From the NCBI GenBank assembly GCA_904066235.2, contig CAJFCV020000002.1, forward strand, positions 8,804,001 through 8,868,000: DNA of 64,000 bases, in the 5' to 3' direction. Both the position numbers and the translations under genes were made by a program. This document shows, piece by piece, positions 49,056 to 61,300 of the stretch (positions within the stretch are counted from its first letter, which is position 1; each line of letters begins with the position of its first letter). The stretch comes from Bursaphelenchus xylophilus (Eukaryota > Nematoda > Chromadorea > Rhabditida > Aphelenchoididae). Under the pieces are notes generated by a model that saw only the letters and a list, made by a program, of their open reading frames with translations, had not been told where the DNA came from and made no database searches.

Positions 49056-52000
49056 CACAGCATCGCTATCCACAACCTTCTTTTCCTCGATGAGCGGCTG
49101 CAGCGGCGTTGCAACAGTTTCAATGTTAACTTTCTGGATTTGATCCGTTTTTCCTTCATCATGCCACAATCGCCCGTATTCCGTCTTTTCATTCTCATTT
49201 CGATCAGTCGTCCATCGAATCAGCACTATCAACAATAACAGGCACAGAAGTGGATAGACGTATTGTCGGACGAAGAAGCGATGTCGAAAGTGGACTATCG
49301 ACATCCTCATTTGAGCTGCGGCACTTTGAAGAGGACTGTTTGGATCGGTGGCGCTTGGCCGACGATTCCGAAGAAGATGTCGCTTCTGGCCGAGAGGTGT
49401 TGGAGAGGGAGGAATGGGGCCTGCAATGGGGTTAAGGTAATCGAAAATGCAGGTCAATGGAATAAGAAAATACTCCAAAAACGGTAAAAATTTTTTGATG
49501 ACTATAAAAATCTACCAAAATTTAAGCCTTATCTTGAGTTTCGGCTTCATCAAGGACATAGTGCTAGCACTTGTGAAGAAAAAACAACCCAGCAAAGTCT
49601 TATTTTTGTTTTTCCAAACTACTCTCATCACATGGAGGCAATATTTTACACTTTTCTTGTGCTTTCTCAAGACCTCCTCACCTTTGCTGATCAACGGCTC
49701 CGCACTGTGCTCGGCACGCCGCGGCCCGAACAGGTCCGACTGCAGACTGGGGCGGGTTTGATGACCGAAGATCCAACGGAACGCCAGGTTTTCGTCAAGT
49801 TCGTCGTCCACGCAACGCTCAGCCACGCGTCGTTCGGACTGAAATAAACGTTTCTTGGACGAGGGAATTACGCTTTTTTTAGGTGGGGGATGGAAATCAA
49901 AACTGGACAGGATTTTCGCGGATTTATTTTTGTTTGTTTACACGGAAATGGTTGGAAGAAAGAAGAGTTCAAGGGCTCTGATGATTTGAGGGTTGTAGTG
50001 GAGTGGAGAGGAGTGATAAAAAGTCCTGTCAAAGATGAGTTCAAGACGTAAAAAATGCTAAAAAATTGCGAATACAGCGGTCCTAGAAGGAAGGAAATCT
50101 ACATCTGCGGAAAAGATGTAAAATAAATTTTCCGAAGAGAAAATGCTTTTTGAATGCCAATTTCAAGTATAAATTAACAAAGAAGACCGCAAAGCAAAAA
50201 ATGAGACATTTATTTGATGCTCCCTTCCTTAATGATGAAGAGTGGGGTGTGGAGTGTCCCCAAAAAAAGTGTTTTTTTTTTATGCAGTTTGACGAATTCC
50301 CATTTCTACGAGGTTTTCCTTGAACTTAGATGGTCCGGGGTCTCCGCAGAGCATGCTGATTAAAGACGTACATTGAGGGGCCTGATCCAATGGCAAAAAA
50401 CGTATCATTGTGCATCCGGAAAGTATAAAAAAATGTGGCAAAATGCCTCCATCTCCAACTGAAAAAACTCCGTTCTAAAGCCCTTTCCTTCACAAAAAGA
50501 GTGAGCGCGCTTTTGAAATTTGATTTTTTTCACTGGGAGAGAGAGGTGTTTTGCTGCATTTTTGATACTTCCCGGATGCAAAATGGTATGTTTTTTGCCA
50601 CTAGAACAGGTCGTCCACTTTACCTAAGGCGGCATCGTTAACTTGGGAAATCAAAAACTATTTTGCCGTCCTATTGATCAGCCAAAGCCCAAGTTTGTTG
50701 GTCTAGCTAACCGACACCTGTTTCCTTTCATCTACAGCTAACCAATGCGCTTAGTTTGCCCAGCCAACATCAAAAATCCGTATTGGTGACAGATTTAAGC
50801 TCAATTCCGACTTCAGAATCAGTAGCTAATGTAAGGATATATTTTTTCTTTCAGAGGATGGCCAAGTAAATGAGGACATAGTCAGCTGGAGAAAAAAAAG
50901 ATATTCAAGAATCTTTGGAAAACAAGGTACCCTAGAAAATTCGGAGAGACGGTCAGAGAAAAAACACTTTTTGGCCGTCTATGAATTTTTGGACGACATA
51001 TTACTTTTTTCACACCCTAAAAATTTCAAAAACCGCCTATTCTTTGAAAAATCATTTCCGACTGTCAGAAAGACCAAAAGCATCCAAAATTTTTCTAATT
51101 TTTAGCCGTTCTTCTCACTTTCCCGTTGAAAATTCAATCAGATCACAACTACTCTCTTTTTACTTTCCAAAGTACCCATGGAATTGCGAAAACAAACAAA
51201 TCCCGCTGCTTTTTCGACTATCAAAGCAAACTTTTTCGTCTCTATAAATGGGGAAGCGAGAAAAAATTTGCACTTTGAGAGGTGCTACTCTTATCAATAC
51301 TCGTAAAAAGTTTAAAGACTTTCTTCACGTTTTTTGCAAGACTGTTGTTCAAACCGGATCAGTTTCTTTCCTAGTTTCGAAGAGAGGAGTTGGTCACTTC
51401 CGGTGATTTGTAATTATTGTAATGGACACAAGGGATAACTGGTTTTGATTGCAAGGTCAAAAAAGTGGGGGGGATGGAAGCAATAAGGAATAGGGAAAAG
51501 GTAATATGTAAAGCAATTTGTGAATTGCATCATAAGAAAATTGTTGTGGAAAGCCCTAAGGGGAGATTGAAACAATATTTTGGAAGCGTTTAAAAGTGGA
51601 TTAGCATAAATTAAGTGCTATATTTGGTGCTCGGAAATGATAAAAAAATCAAAATCAAGGGTTCGGAGGCGGGAAAAATTCGAAGAAAAGATGTTGATGA
51701 GACTTGCTCAGAATAAGATTATTAATTTCTTATCAAACACCAGGCATTTTCATCTCGCGCTTTGCAGAAAATACGTCAAAAAATGACAAAAAAATACATC
51801 CTTTTGGATGTCTATCTGTTCAAAGTTTTGAGCAAAAAATGAACAGAAAAGCTTTTTCCCACGGAAAATTTGAGAAGCTATAGCAGAAAACGGATCTAAC
51901 TTTGATTTCTAAAATGCCAGCAATTAAAAACTCAGGGCTCCTTTCGTAATTTTATGCTTGAAAACGAAATCTGAGGACATTTAGGCAGGATTTGTAACAA

Positions 52001-53225
52001 AAAAGTTACTCTTTGAGATTCACGGCCACAAACCTGCTCTGCTTTGGAAAATAACTAACGACAGATGCACGAAATAAAGCGGTAAATTTTATTTTTAATT
52101 GGAGCCAAATTGCATCAGGCGTATTTAATAAAATTTCAGCAGAAAAATTAGTCACTTAAAATTAAAATTTTTACCGAAATTTTCCCTCAAAAAATTCTGA
52201 ATTCCCCTCCGGCGTTCCACATAAACCCCAAAATCCGAGCAGAAAATCCCCTCTGGCTACTCGACTACCGCCTGCGCAGTTAGAAAATCGCTGCTCAGCT
52301 CTCAAAAAGCGAAAAAGAAGAGCTCGAAAAGAAACAAAAAATCGGATTTATCCAACAAAAAAAACTCGAATCCTCAAGGCTTTTGGAAAAAAAATCAAAA
52401 AGATGTCAATCCTCTTCCACGTTTGAATTTCGACGTGATTTCGATTATTTTCTTCCCTATATTCCCATAAAAAACAGTCGAAAGCAAGGAATGTGTTTAT
52501 TTTGGAGGGAAACGACACGTTTGGGATGTTTAGGCAGGGTGGGAGGGAATTTAAATATGAAATAGGTGTTGCAAATCGGTCTGAGAAGGCTTGTTCAGCA
52601 AATTGTTGGGAAATTTTGAAAAAAAAAAATTTTTAAATAAATTTTTTCCGTTTAAAAAATCGCGTTTTGCAGAAAATGACTCCATTTTTTTGATTTTAAA
52701 AATGCAAAAAAAATCTCACTTTGCAGATTTATTCAATTTTTCATTATAAGTTCGTCAAAAAAACTCGGAAATTTCCTCTTTTAAACCAAAAAATGCCCAA
52801 AAACACCCCCAAAAATCTTCAAATTCCCCCCGCAAACAATTTTTAGCCCCTCGAAAGATCAGAGAAACCAAAAAGTATCGAAAGTCAATGAGAACGGATC
52901 AAGTGAATAATTAATTTCGCCTAATAACCCAAGAACCCCTCGTTTTTTGGGCGCGAGAAAAGGAGAGACGAGAGAAGATGGCGCAATCGATTTCTCGACT
53001 CGAATTCGGGTAATCTGGAATAAGAAAAGGGAACCCCCGAGGTAGACATAGTCAGAGTGAGAGGGTGAAAGGAATATCTAGGCTGAAAAAAATTATTTTT
53101 TTGTGGGGAAAAAATTGAAAAGCCAAAAATTTTTAAAAATTTGAATTTTTTGACAGAAACGATAAGATGGAAAACTTGAGCTTGTGCCGTTGTAAAAAAA
53201 CAAGAGAACTCACCATATCCTGCAT
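49056..53225 (-). CDS. Exons encoding an N-terminal tail and one TM span; likely 5' part of a membrane-anchored GILT isoform
   Basis: Minus-strand exons 53214..53225 (ATG CAG GAT ATG, then GTGAGT), 49682..49838 and 49056..49420 join in frame to give 178 codons. The junctions are TTTCAG|TCC, AAAG|GTGAGG and TTGCAG|GCC. The protein starts MQDMSERRVAERCVDDELDE, has a Pro/Arg-rich tail (KRHLLRNRRPS), a basic FRHRFFVR and one span YVYPLLCLLLLIVLIRW (about 110-126). An acidic stem follows, ending VVDSDAV at a strong GTAAGA donor in phase 0. By the positive-inside rule this is type II. The next downstream phase-0 acceptor with coding behind it is exon 2 of the GILT gene (45725); the join would give 386 aa. 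If the donor is not used, the frame stops at 48978. An out-of-frame ATG lies at 53243. Confidence 0.55.
50371..50620. repeat. Family A element inside the long first intron
   Basis: Begins CATTGAGGGGCCTGATCCAA after TA. Ends GCCACTAGAACAGGTCGTCC then ACTT before TA. The rest of the 3.4-kb intron (49839-53213) is AT-rich with diverged family C-like pieces near 50940 and 51750. Confidence 0.85.
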
Positions 53226-53956
53226 TGGCACAGTGATTATTCATTTAGCGCAGCCACAGTAAGCCGGTTACAATTCATTTGCTTAATTGGCAACCACTTT
53301 GAACTTTTGTTGATGGTCGAACTAAAGTTACAATGGATAAGTAAGCCCGAGACTTAAAAAATCCTTTGTGATAAGCCGGGTGAAGAAAACAAGGGAAAAA
53401 AGTTCGAATTCTACATGATTTTTATATTATCCATGACATTAAACGACGATTTGAAAATACATATGAGAAACTAAAAATTAAACCCTGATATTTGCTTAAA
53501 ACTTGGCCAATATAAAAAATAAGGCCTGTTGAGCATGCCAAAAAAATGATAAGCCGACAACATGTACATAAATAAGAAAAAATTGAAGCTAAAAAATACA
53601 CTTTCAGATTAACATCGACTTCAAAAATTACTCCAAAACTAAACAATTTTAAACCTCCAACCTCTAAATTCGAGTCCTAGGACTGTTTCAGCCCGCGTTC
53701 TCAATAAACGAACAGAAATGTGTCCCTCCCAAAACTTTTAATCGACTCTAGACGCATATTAAAAGGGACCTCACCAAGAGAGAGGAAATGCCATAACCCC
53801 TCCACCGGAAGTCCGAAAGGAAAAGAGACAAGTGGAAGGGGGATTTACAGGCAAGTCGACCCTCTTTTTCGTTCTTCAAAAAAGACAAGGATGAAAAACA
53901 AAGGGGTAAAAGTTTTAACGGAAATTGCATTTTATGTACTATAAAAGGGTTGGACG

Positions 53957-54408
53957 ATGTGGGAAGTACCCCAAGTGCGACTCTCAGATTTTCCTTAAAT
54001 TTTGCACACATGTCGCGCATAGACTAAACATCAATTCCTGAAAGTTTTAGCTCGCGCTTTGCAAGCGCCGCCGAGATATTGAACGATCTTTGCTGCCGAG
54101 AGAGCACGCCAAACGCGGAGAGCGGTCAGTCGAGAGAAAGACTTTTCGGCCATACCTTGGCTAGTTTCGCTCGGAAAAATTTGATTTTTTGTGGAAGTAT
54201 TATCCTTTACGGTAGAAATAAGTATCAAACTTTTCATGCCGAAATTCGGCAAAAATTGTCAAATTTTCGCCGACTTTCGATCTAAAAATCTCGGTTGTTT
54301 CTGCAAAGCGCGAGCTAGGATTCTCGAATATGTTTTAGAAAAAAATATTCGAAATTTGTGCAAAGTTTTATCAAAATTCTGAGAGTCGCACTTGGGGTAC
54401 TTCCCCTG
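53957..54408. repeat. Family C element, copy 7 (inverted)
   Basis: Starts GTGGGAAGTACCCCAAGTGC. Ends GTCGCACTTGGGGTACTTCC then CCTG before TA. Orientation as in copies 2 and 4. Confidence 0.9.
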
Positions 54409-55339
54409 TAAATTGAAGACTTTGATGGCTAAAATACGTTAACAAAAGGCATAAAGGTCCTTAAAATGGTGTTAAATAGCAAAAATCTGAGAATTTTGTT
54501 TTAAATTCAACGTCTTTCACAAGCTTTTTATGATGAATTGAATCATCATAACTCTTCCCAATGGCCCAACCACCAAAACATTGAGTGCCAAAAATCTCTG
54601 GCATTCTGTAATCCTAAAAAATAAAAAAATAAAAATTTGCGAAATTCAGGAAAAACAAAATTTGGACGAAATTTTCTCGGTTGAGCTTGGGAAATCCGAG
54701 AAATGATCTGCAATTTACCTTCATCATTGTTCCATATCGACATCAGACGAAAGCCGGTCGAATTCCGACCAAGAATCCCGAATTCAACATGATGCGAAGA
54801 TCGCTGGTGCTCTTTTCGTAAGTATTTTTTGTATTTGTATGTTTTGTTATCTTTAGGGAAGGGGCTTACCGATTCTATGAGGATTTTTTATCTTATACAT
54901 GAATCTTGATGTGTGTGGAAAAAGTTTAAAAAATCGACGTCGCTCTTCACGAGGCGTATTTTACCTCAAGGAAATGTCAATAAATACGCCCAGTTCTAAA
55001 TAAGCTTTAAAATTTACGACTAGAAACCTCCATTTTCTGACCGCAACACCACCTCCTTTCCCAATTTTTTGATAAGATTTTTTATTGTGATAGACTTGTT
55101 ATCATATTGCATAACGGCTGAAGGACGTTTGCAAATCAATCTCTTCGTTTCTCTTCGACCAATTCGTTGACAAAAACTTTTATTCCCACGCGGAAAGACC
55201 AACAATTATTGGTGCTTGCGTGAAAATTGATTTTTTGTCTAATCACCTTTCTTTCTGACTAAAATACGATAAGATTGTTGAAATTCCGGCTAATTCCTAA
55301 CTAATCAACCTAATAATTCCTAATATTCTACCGACTTTT
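54409..55339. other. Spacer upstream of glycine decarboxylase gene
   Basis: No supported gene. Probably contains the gldc promoter. A mini open frame at 54790 with a GTAAGT donor does not splice in frame to gldc. Confidence 0.45.
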
Positions 55340-55395
55340 ATATTATTTTAGTTGTTTTATGCCAAGTTTTGGCATAAAAACATCTAAAATAATAT
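55340..55395. repeat. Hairpin overlapping the gldc start codon
   Basis: ATATTATTTTAG...TTTTATGCCAA (55340-55365) pairs with TTGGCATAAAA...CTAAAATAATAT (55369-55395), with one mismatch, one bulge and a tiny loop. The right arm ends inside the gldc ATG. A possible trans-splice acceptor (ATTTTAG, 55345-55351) lies in the left arm. Confidence 0.75.
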
Positions 55396-58300
55396 GAACC
55401 GCGCCGTTTCCTTGGCCCGCTCCGGGCTGGCTAACCACACTGGACTGCTAAAAGTGTGGAATTTAAGGAATTCCACCCTTCGACTGGTCAATTATGATTG
55501 TTTCGCCGACCGTCACATTGGTCCCTCCGAGCTGGAAAAGCAACAATTACTGCATTTTCTGGGATTCAAGGTGGGTAAAGGCTCTTGAAAATGGAAAGTT
55601 TTAGCATTTTCACAAGTGCCTGAACATTTGTCGCGGTCCGCACCGTGCACAAAAATCCCCGATTTTTTGCACCGTGCACTCGCCTTTTTTTGATTTTGCA
55701 CTGTGCATTTGAAATATCGCTGCGACGTAAGCTTTTCCCAATTGCGCCGCTGCGATTTCCCTCAAAAATATGCACAGTGCAGTCGGCTTTTTTAAGGTTT
55801 GCACCGTGCACTCATCTTTTTTTGGTTTTGCACTGTGCATTTGAAATATCGCTGCGACGTAAGCTTTTCCCAATTGCGCCGCTGCGATTTCGCTCAAAAA
55901 TATGCACAGTGCAATCGGCTTTTTTGAGGTTTGCACGGTGCACTCATCTTTTTTTGGTTTTGCACTGTGCATTTGAAGTATCGCTGCGACGTAAGCTTTT
56001 CCCTACCGCGCCGCTGCGATTTCGCTCAAAAATGTGCACAGTGCAATCGGCTTTTTTGAGGTTTGCACGGTGCGAAAAAGCAAAAATGCACGGTGCGTTG
56101 GCGACAAAAGTTCGAGATGCACTGTGCGAAAGCCAAAAGATGTCCAGGCACTTTGTGAAAATGATTTTTTGTCGCCAACGCACTGTGGATTTTTGCCTTT
56201 TCGCACCGTGCGAATCTCAAAAAAGCCGATTGTCCAAATTCTCGCGGCGGCACGGTTGAAAAAAGCTTACGTCGCAGCGATATTTCAAATGCACAGTGCA
56301 AAACCAAAAAAAGGCGAGTGCACGGTGCAAAAAATCGGGGATTTTTGCGCTCGGTGCGGACCGCGCAAATGTTCAGGCACTTGTGAAAATGCTAATAGGC
56401 TACTCGTGAACTTCGAGTTGTAATAGTTGACTGTAAAAAGCTTTTTTTCAGGATCTAGATCAACTCACCAGCACCAATGTTCCGGATGCGATAGCCCTGA
56501 ACCGGCCGTTAAATCTGCCCCAGCCTTTGGATGAGTGGCGAATGTTGACGGTTCTTCGGACTCTGGCCGCCAAAAATGAGATTTACCGGTCGTATATTGG
56601 AATGGGCTTCCATGATTGTATTGTGCCTGGGGTCATTATCAGGAATATGCTGCAAAATGCTGGATGGATCACGAGGTATGATAAAAAAAGTGAAATTTTT
56701 TGTCGATTTTTTGGTGAAAATTTTAATTTTTGGTCAATTTTTATGTTTATTTCTTAATTTTATGAAATTTAAAAGTGATTTTGAAATTTTTTTTTCTTGC
56801 AGTTACACCCCATATCAACCGGAGATTTCCCAAGGCCGTCTGGAGAGTCTTCTCAATTTCCAGACCATGATTTCGGACCTCACCGGACTGGATGTTGCCA
56901 ATGCCTCCCTGTTGGATGAGGCTTCAGCCTGCGCCGAAGCGATGACCCTATCATGCCGGGCCACCAAAAGAAATGTCGTTCTTTACGACCCATATTTACA
57001 CCCCCAAAACATTGCTGTCATCCAAACTCGCGCTAAACCTTTGAATATTACACTTGAACCCTTCAATGTAAACGACCCAAATATCACTCGAGATGTGGCT
57101 GGAGTCATTATTCAATATCCGAATACGGAGGGATTGATCTATGACAATATTGAGGCGATTGTCGAGAATGCACATGAAAATGGGGTAGGTTGATATAAAA
57201 AATTAAAAATTTGATACCTAGATTTTGATTTACCTCTGATATGATTTACGAATTTGTTTAGGCGTTGGTAACGATGGCATGTGACCCCCTCTCCCTTTGT
57301 TTGCTCCGTTCTCCAGGCGACCTCAAAGCCGACATTGCAGTAGGAAACGCTCAAAGATTTGGGATCCCCTTAGGCTATGGAGGCCCCCATCCCGCTTTCA
57401 TGTCCGTCGCCAAGACTGATAATCGAAATTCGTTGGCCAGGCTGATGCCCGGACGTCTGGTTGGAGTGAGCAGGTAAGAAATTTTAATTTCGGGCTTGAT
57501 GACAAAGGAGAATGTAATTTTTTGAATTTTTGATGTAATTAATTTTTCATATGCTATGATATGATGTTTACAGAGATGCCGAGGGCAATCAAGCCTACCG
57601 ATTGGCTTTGCAGACCAGAGAGCAGCACATTCGAAGAGATAAAGCCACCTCGAACATCTGCACTGCCCAGGCTCTGTTGGCTAATATGGCGGCGATGTAC
57701 ACGATATATCATGGGCCGGCAAGGTTGGCATCGATCGCTAGGACCATCCATAAGTCTACGGCGTATTTGGGTCAACGTAAGTTGATTTTTGGGGACAATG
57801 AATAAATCTTTGTCAAGTATAACAAAAAGTTTTTCAAGATTTGGCCGAAAATGGAGTGGAAATCGCGCATGAGAACTATTTCGACACGTTGAAGTGTAAA
57901 CCGATGAATTTGACGGATTTCAAGGTCAGGGCTGAGGAAAAGAAGATCAATGTGAGGTACTTTGACAACTCGTGGGTTGGAGTGTCGCTGGATGAAACGG
58001 TGCTTCCGGAGGATCTCAGCGACCTGTTGTATCTGTTCAATGTGGATATTACTGCGGTAAGAGGGGTTTTGATGGCATTTGAGGGTTAAGAGAGACTTCT
58101 AACTGTGTTTCTTTGTTTGGGGAAATTTTTTTATTCTGGTCGAAAGAGCCACTAGGGGCTTTCTGAACATGGTTTTTTATAGATTTTTGGCTTTTTTGGG
58201 CATTCTAGACAGTTTTTGGTTTATATAGTATATAACGGTTTTGATTTTTTTTCTTTTCAAAATTTTCGGAGTTGGACGATTGGGGAAACCGAAAAGTATT

Positions 58301-61300
58301 ATTTTTGTTCGATGCAAGTGTCGAAATTAGGATAATCGAGGGTGCTGATTTCGAAAATTACATTCATTTTTTGATCCTTACTTTTTTCCTTTAGTAGTAC
58401 TGTAAAGTAGTAATTTTTTGAATTTTTTTCACAAACGCTCGATTTGGTGGGTTTCGACCTTGCTGATTTCGAAAATCTTATTCATTTTTTCTGATTTGAA
58501 AGCAACAAGGTCAAAACCCCGTACTGATTTATAGTACTACTTAAAGAAAAAGGTAAAGATAAAAATGAATGTCATTTTCGAAATCAGCACCCTCGATTAT
58601 CCTAATTTCGACGCTTGTATCGAAGAAAAATAATACTTTTCAGTTTCCCCAATCGTCCCAGTTCCCAAAATTTTGATGAGAAAGTATACTAATTACATGC
58701 TCCAATTTCAGCGAGACATCTTCCAACACATCCACGAGACCCCATCCCCATTGATCGGCAATTCCGAGCATGCCCGTCGCTCCAGTTATCTGCAGCATCC
58801 CGTCTTCAACAGCCATCATTCCGAATCTCAATTGGTCCGCTATATCAAACGCCTGGAGAACAAGGACGTCTCCCTGGTCCATTCGATGATCCCCTTGGGC
58901 TCTTGCACCATGAAACTCAACGCCAGCGCCGAGCTGGCCCCAATAACATGGCCCAAATTCTCGAACATTCACCCGTTCGCCCCGAGCGATCAAACCAAGG
59001 GATATGCTCAAGTATTCAACGACTTGGAGAGATGGCTCTGCGAGCTGACGGGATACGATAGGTTTAGTTTGCAACCCAACAGTGGCGCCAACGGAGAATA
59101 TGCGGGACTTTTGGCGATTCGCGGGTATCTGGAAAGCATCGATCAGAAACAGAGAAATGTAAGCAAACTTGGGAGAAATTGAGGATTGGAGGGCTATTTT
59201 TGAGGATTAGAATGAATTTTAAATATATAGTTTACATGATTTTGTAAGGGGTTTTGAAAGTTTTGAGTGTAATTTTTTGGGTATTGATGGTTCAAAGATA
59301 GTTTGGGATCTATAAAAATGGTTTTTAAGATGTTAGAAGATTTTTATGCCCTTTAGATTTTTTAAATCGAGTTTTTAATAATTGTAGGACGTTTTAAGAC
59401 TATAACATTCCTTTCCAGATCTGTCTGATCCCAATGTCGGCGCACGGAACGAACCCGGCCTCCGCCCAGCTAGCCGGCTTCAAAGTAATGCCCGTGGAAT
59501 CGGATCGGCACGGGAATATCAACTTCAAAGACCTATCCGCCAAAATTGACAAGTGCAAAGACAATTTGGCCGCGATTATGGTAACCTACCCGTCGACTCA
59601 TGGAGTTTTTGAATCTTCAATCATGGATGTGTGTAACAAAATCCACGAAAATGGAGGCCAAGTTTATTTGGATGGAGCCAATTTCAACGCGCAGGTTGGA
59701 CTGTGCAGACCCGGCGATTACGGCAGCGATGTGTCCCATTTGAATTTGCACAAGACTTTCTGTATCCCTCATGGAGGCGGAGGACCCGGAGCTGGGCCAA
59801 TTGGAGTCAAGTGTAAGTTGGGGAAAGAAGGAAATTTTTGGAAGCGAAATGATAGGGCCATCCATAAGGTTGCACGTCAATCCAAAATAGAAGAAAAAGT
59901 TTCCCGCCCCTTTTTGGTGATTCGTTCAAAACGAAATGTCACTATCCGATAAAAAGCTTTTTCTTGCCTTTCAACTTCCTTTTCGAGAAAAAGAAATTAG
60001 TTCGGGCGAGAAAAAGTGCCGATAATTTCGCGACATTTCGTCTCTCTTTTAAATCAATGAAAACGATACGAAGTTTCGAAACGGTTCGGGAAGTGCTCTG
60101 GATTGACGTACTGGGACGATTGGGGAAACCGAAAAGTATTATTTTTCTTCGATACAAGTGTCGAAATTAGGATAATCGAGGGTGCTGATTTGGAAAATGA
60201 CATTATTTTTTTTTTGATTCTTACTTTTTTCCTTAAGTAGTACTGTAAAGTAGTAATTTTTTGAATTTTTTTCATGAATATTCGATTTGGGGGTTCTCGA
60301 TGGTGCTGATTTCAAAAATCTTGTTCATTTTTTCTGATTTGAAAGCATCACCACTGAAAACCCCAAATTGAGTATTTATGAAAAAAAATCAGAAAATTAC
60401 GACTTTACAGTATTACTTAAGGAAAAAAGTAACAATCAAAAAAAAAATGAATGTCATTTTGGAAATCAGCACCCTCGATTATCCTAATTTCGACAGTTGC
60501 ATCGAAAAAAATAATACTTTTCGTTTTCCCCAATCGTCCAACTCCGAAGCGCAGTTGTAGGAGTTGGGTTCAAATTTTGGATACAGCTTGGGTATAGAAA
60601 CTTATGATTTTGATTTTAGCTCATCTGGCCCCATTCCTCCCCGGTCACCCTGTTATCCCGGTGAATGGAACCGAAGGAGCCGTGGCTGCAACTCCATGGG
60701 GATCCTCCTCGATATTAACCATCACCTGGGCATACATCCGCCTTATGGGCGCCACCGGACTCCGCGAAGCATCTCAAGTCTCCATTCTGAACGCAAATTA
60801 CATGGCCAAACGCCTGGAAGAGGGAGGATACAGGGTTGTCTACAAAGATGAGCAAGGTTTGAATGCCCACGAGTTTATTATCGACTGCAAACCCTTCAAA
60901 AAATCGGCCGGAATTGAGGTGACGGACATTGCGAAGCGATTGATGGACTATGGATTCCATGCCCCGACCATGGCCTGGCCGGTACACGATTGTTTGATGA
61001 TCGAGCCGACGGAGAGCGAGGACAAAGGAGAGATGGATCGATTCATCGACTCGATGATACAAATCAGAGCAGAAATACAGAAAATTGAAAGAGGAGAATA
61101 CGAAAGGGACTGCAATCCGTTGAAGGTAGGGGTTTTGGAAGGGAGGGGGATGGTTAGAGATTTTTTTACTGGTTGAGACTAGGGAAGACTTTTTGAGATA
61201 AAATTTTGATTTCAAGAAAACTTGAACCAAAGGATAGGCGGGCCTTGAAAAATTTGATGTGAAATTTACAGTGGGGACCTGATCCAGTGGCAAAAAACGT

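Noticed and set aside
54790..54818. Mini-exon ATGATGCGAAG.. with GTAAGT donor upstream of gldc
   Set aside because: Splicing to the acceptor at 55351 gives a stop before the gldc ATG, and phase does not fit.
55610..56423. Several long frames on both strands (up to 204 codons)
   Set aside because: They arise from tandem and inverted family D units within gldc intron 1.
58640..59074. 144-codon minus frame
   Set aside because: Antisense shadow of gldc exon 7.
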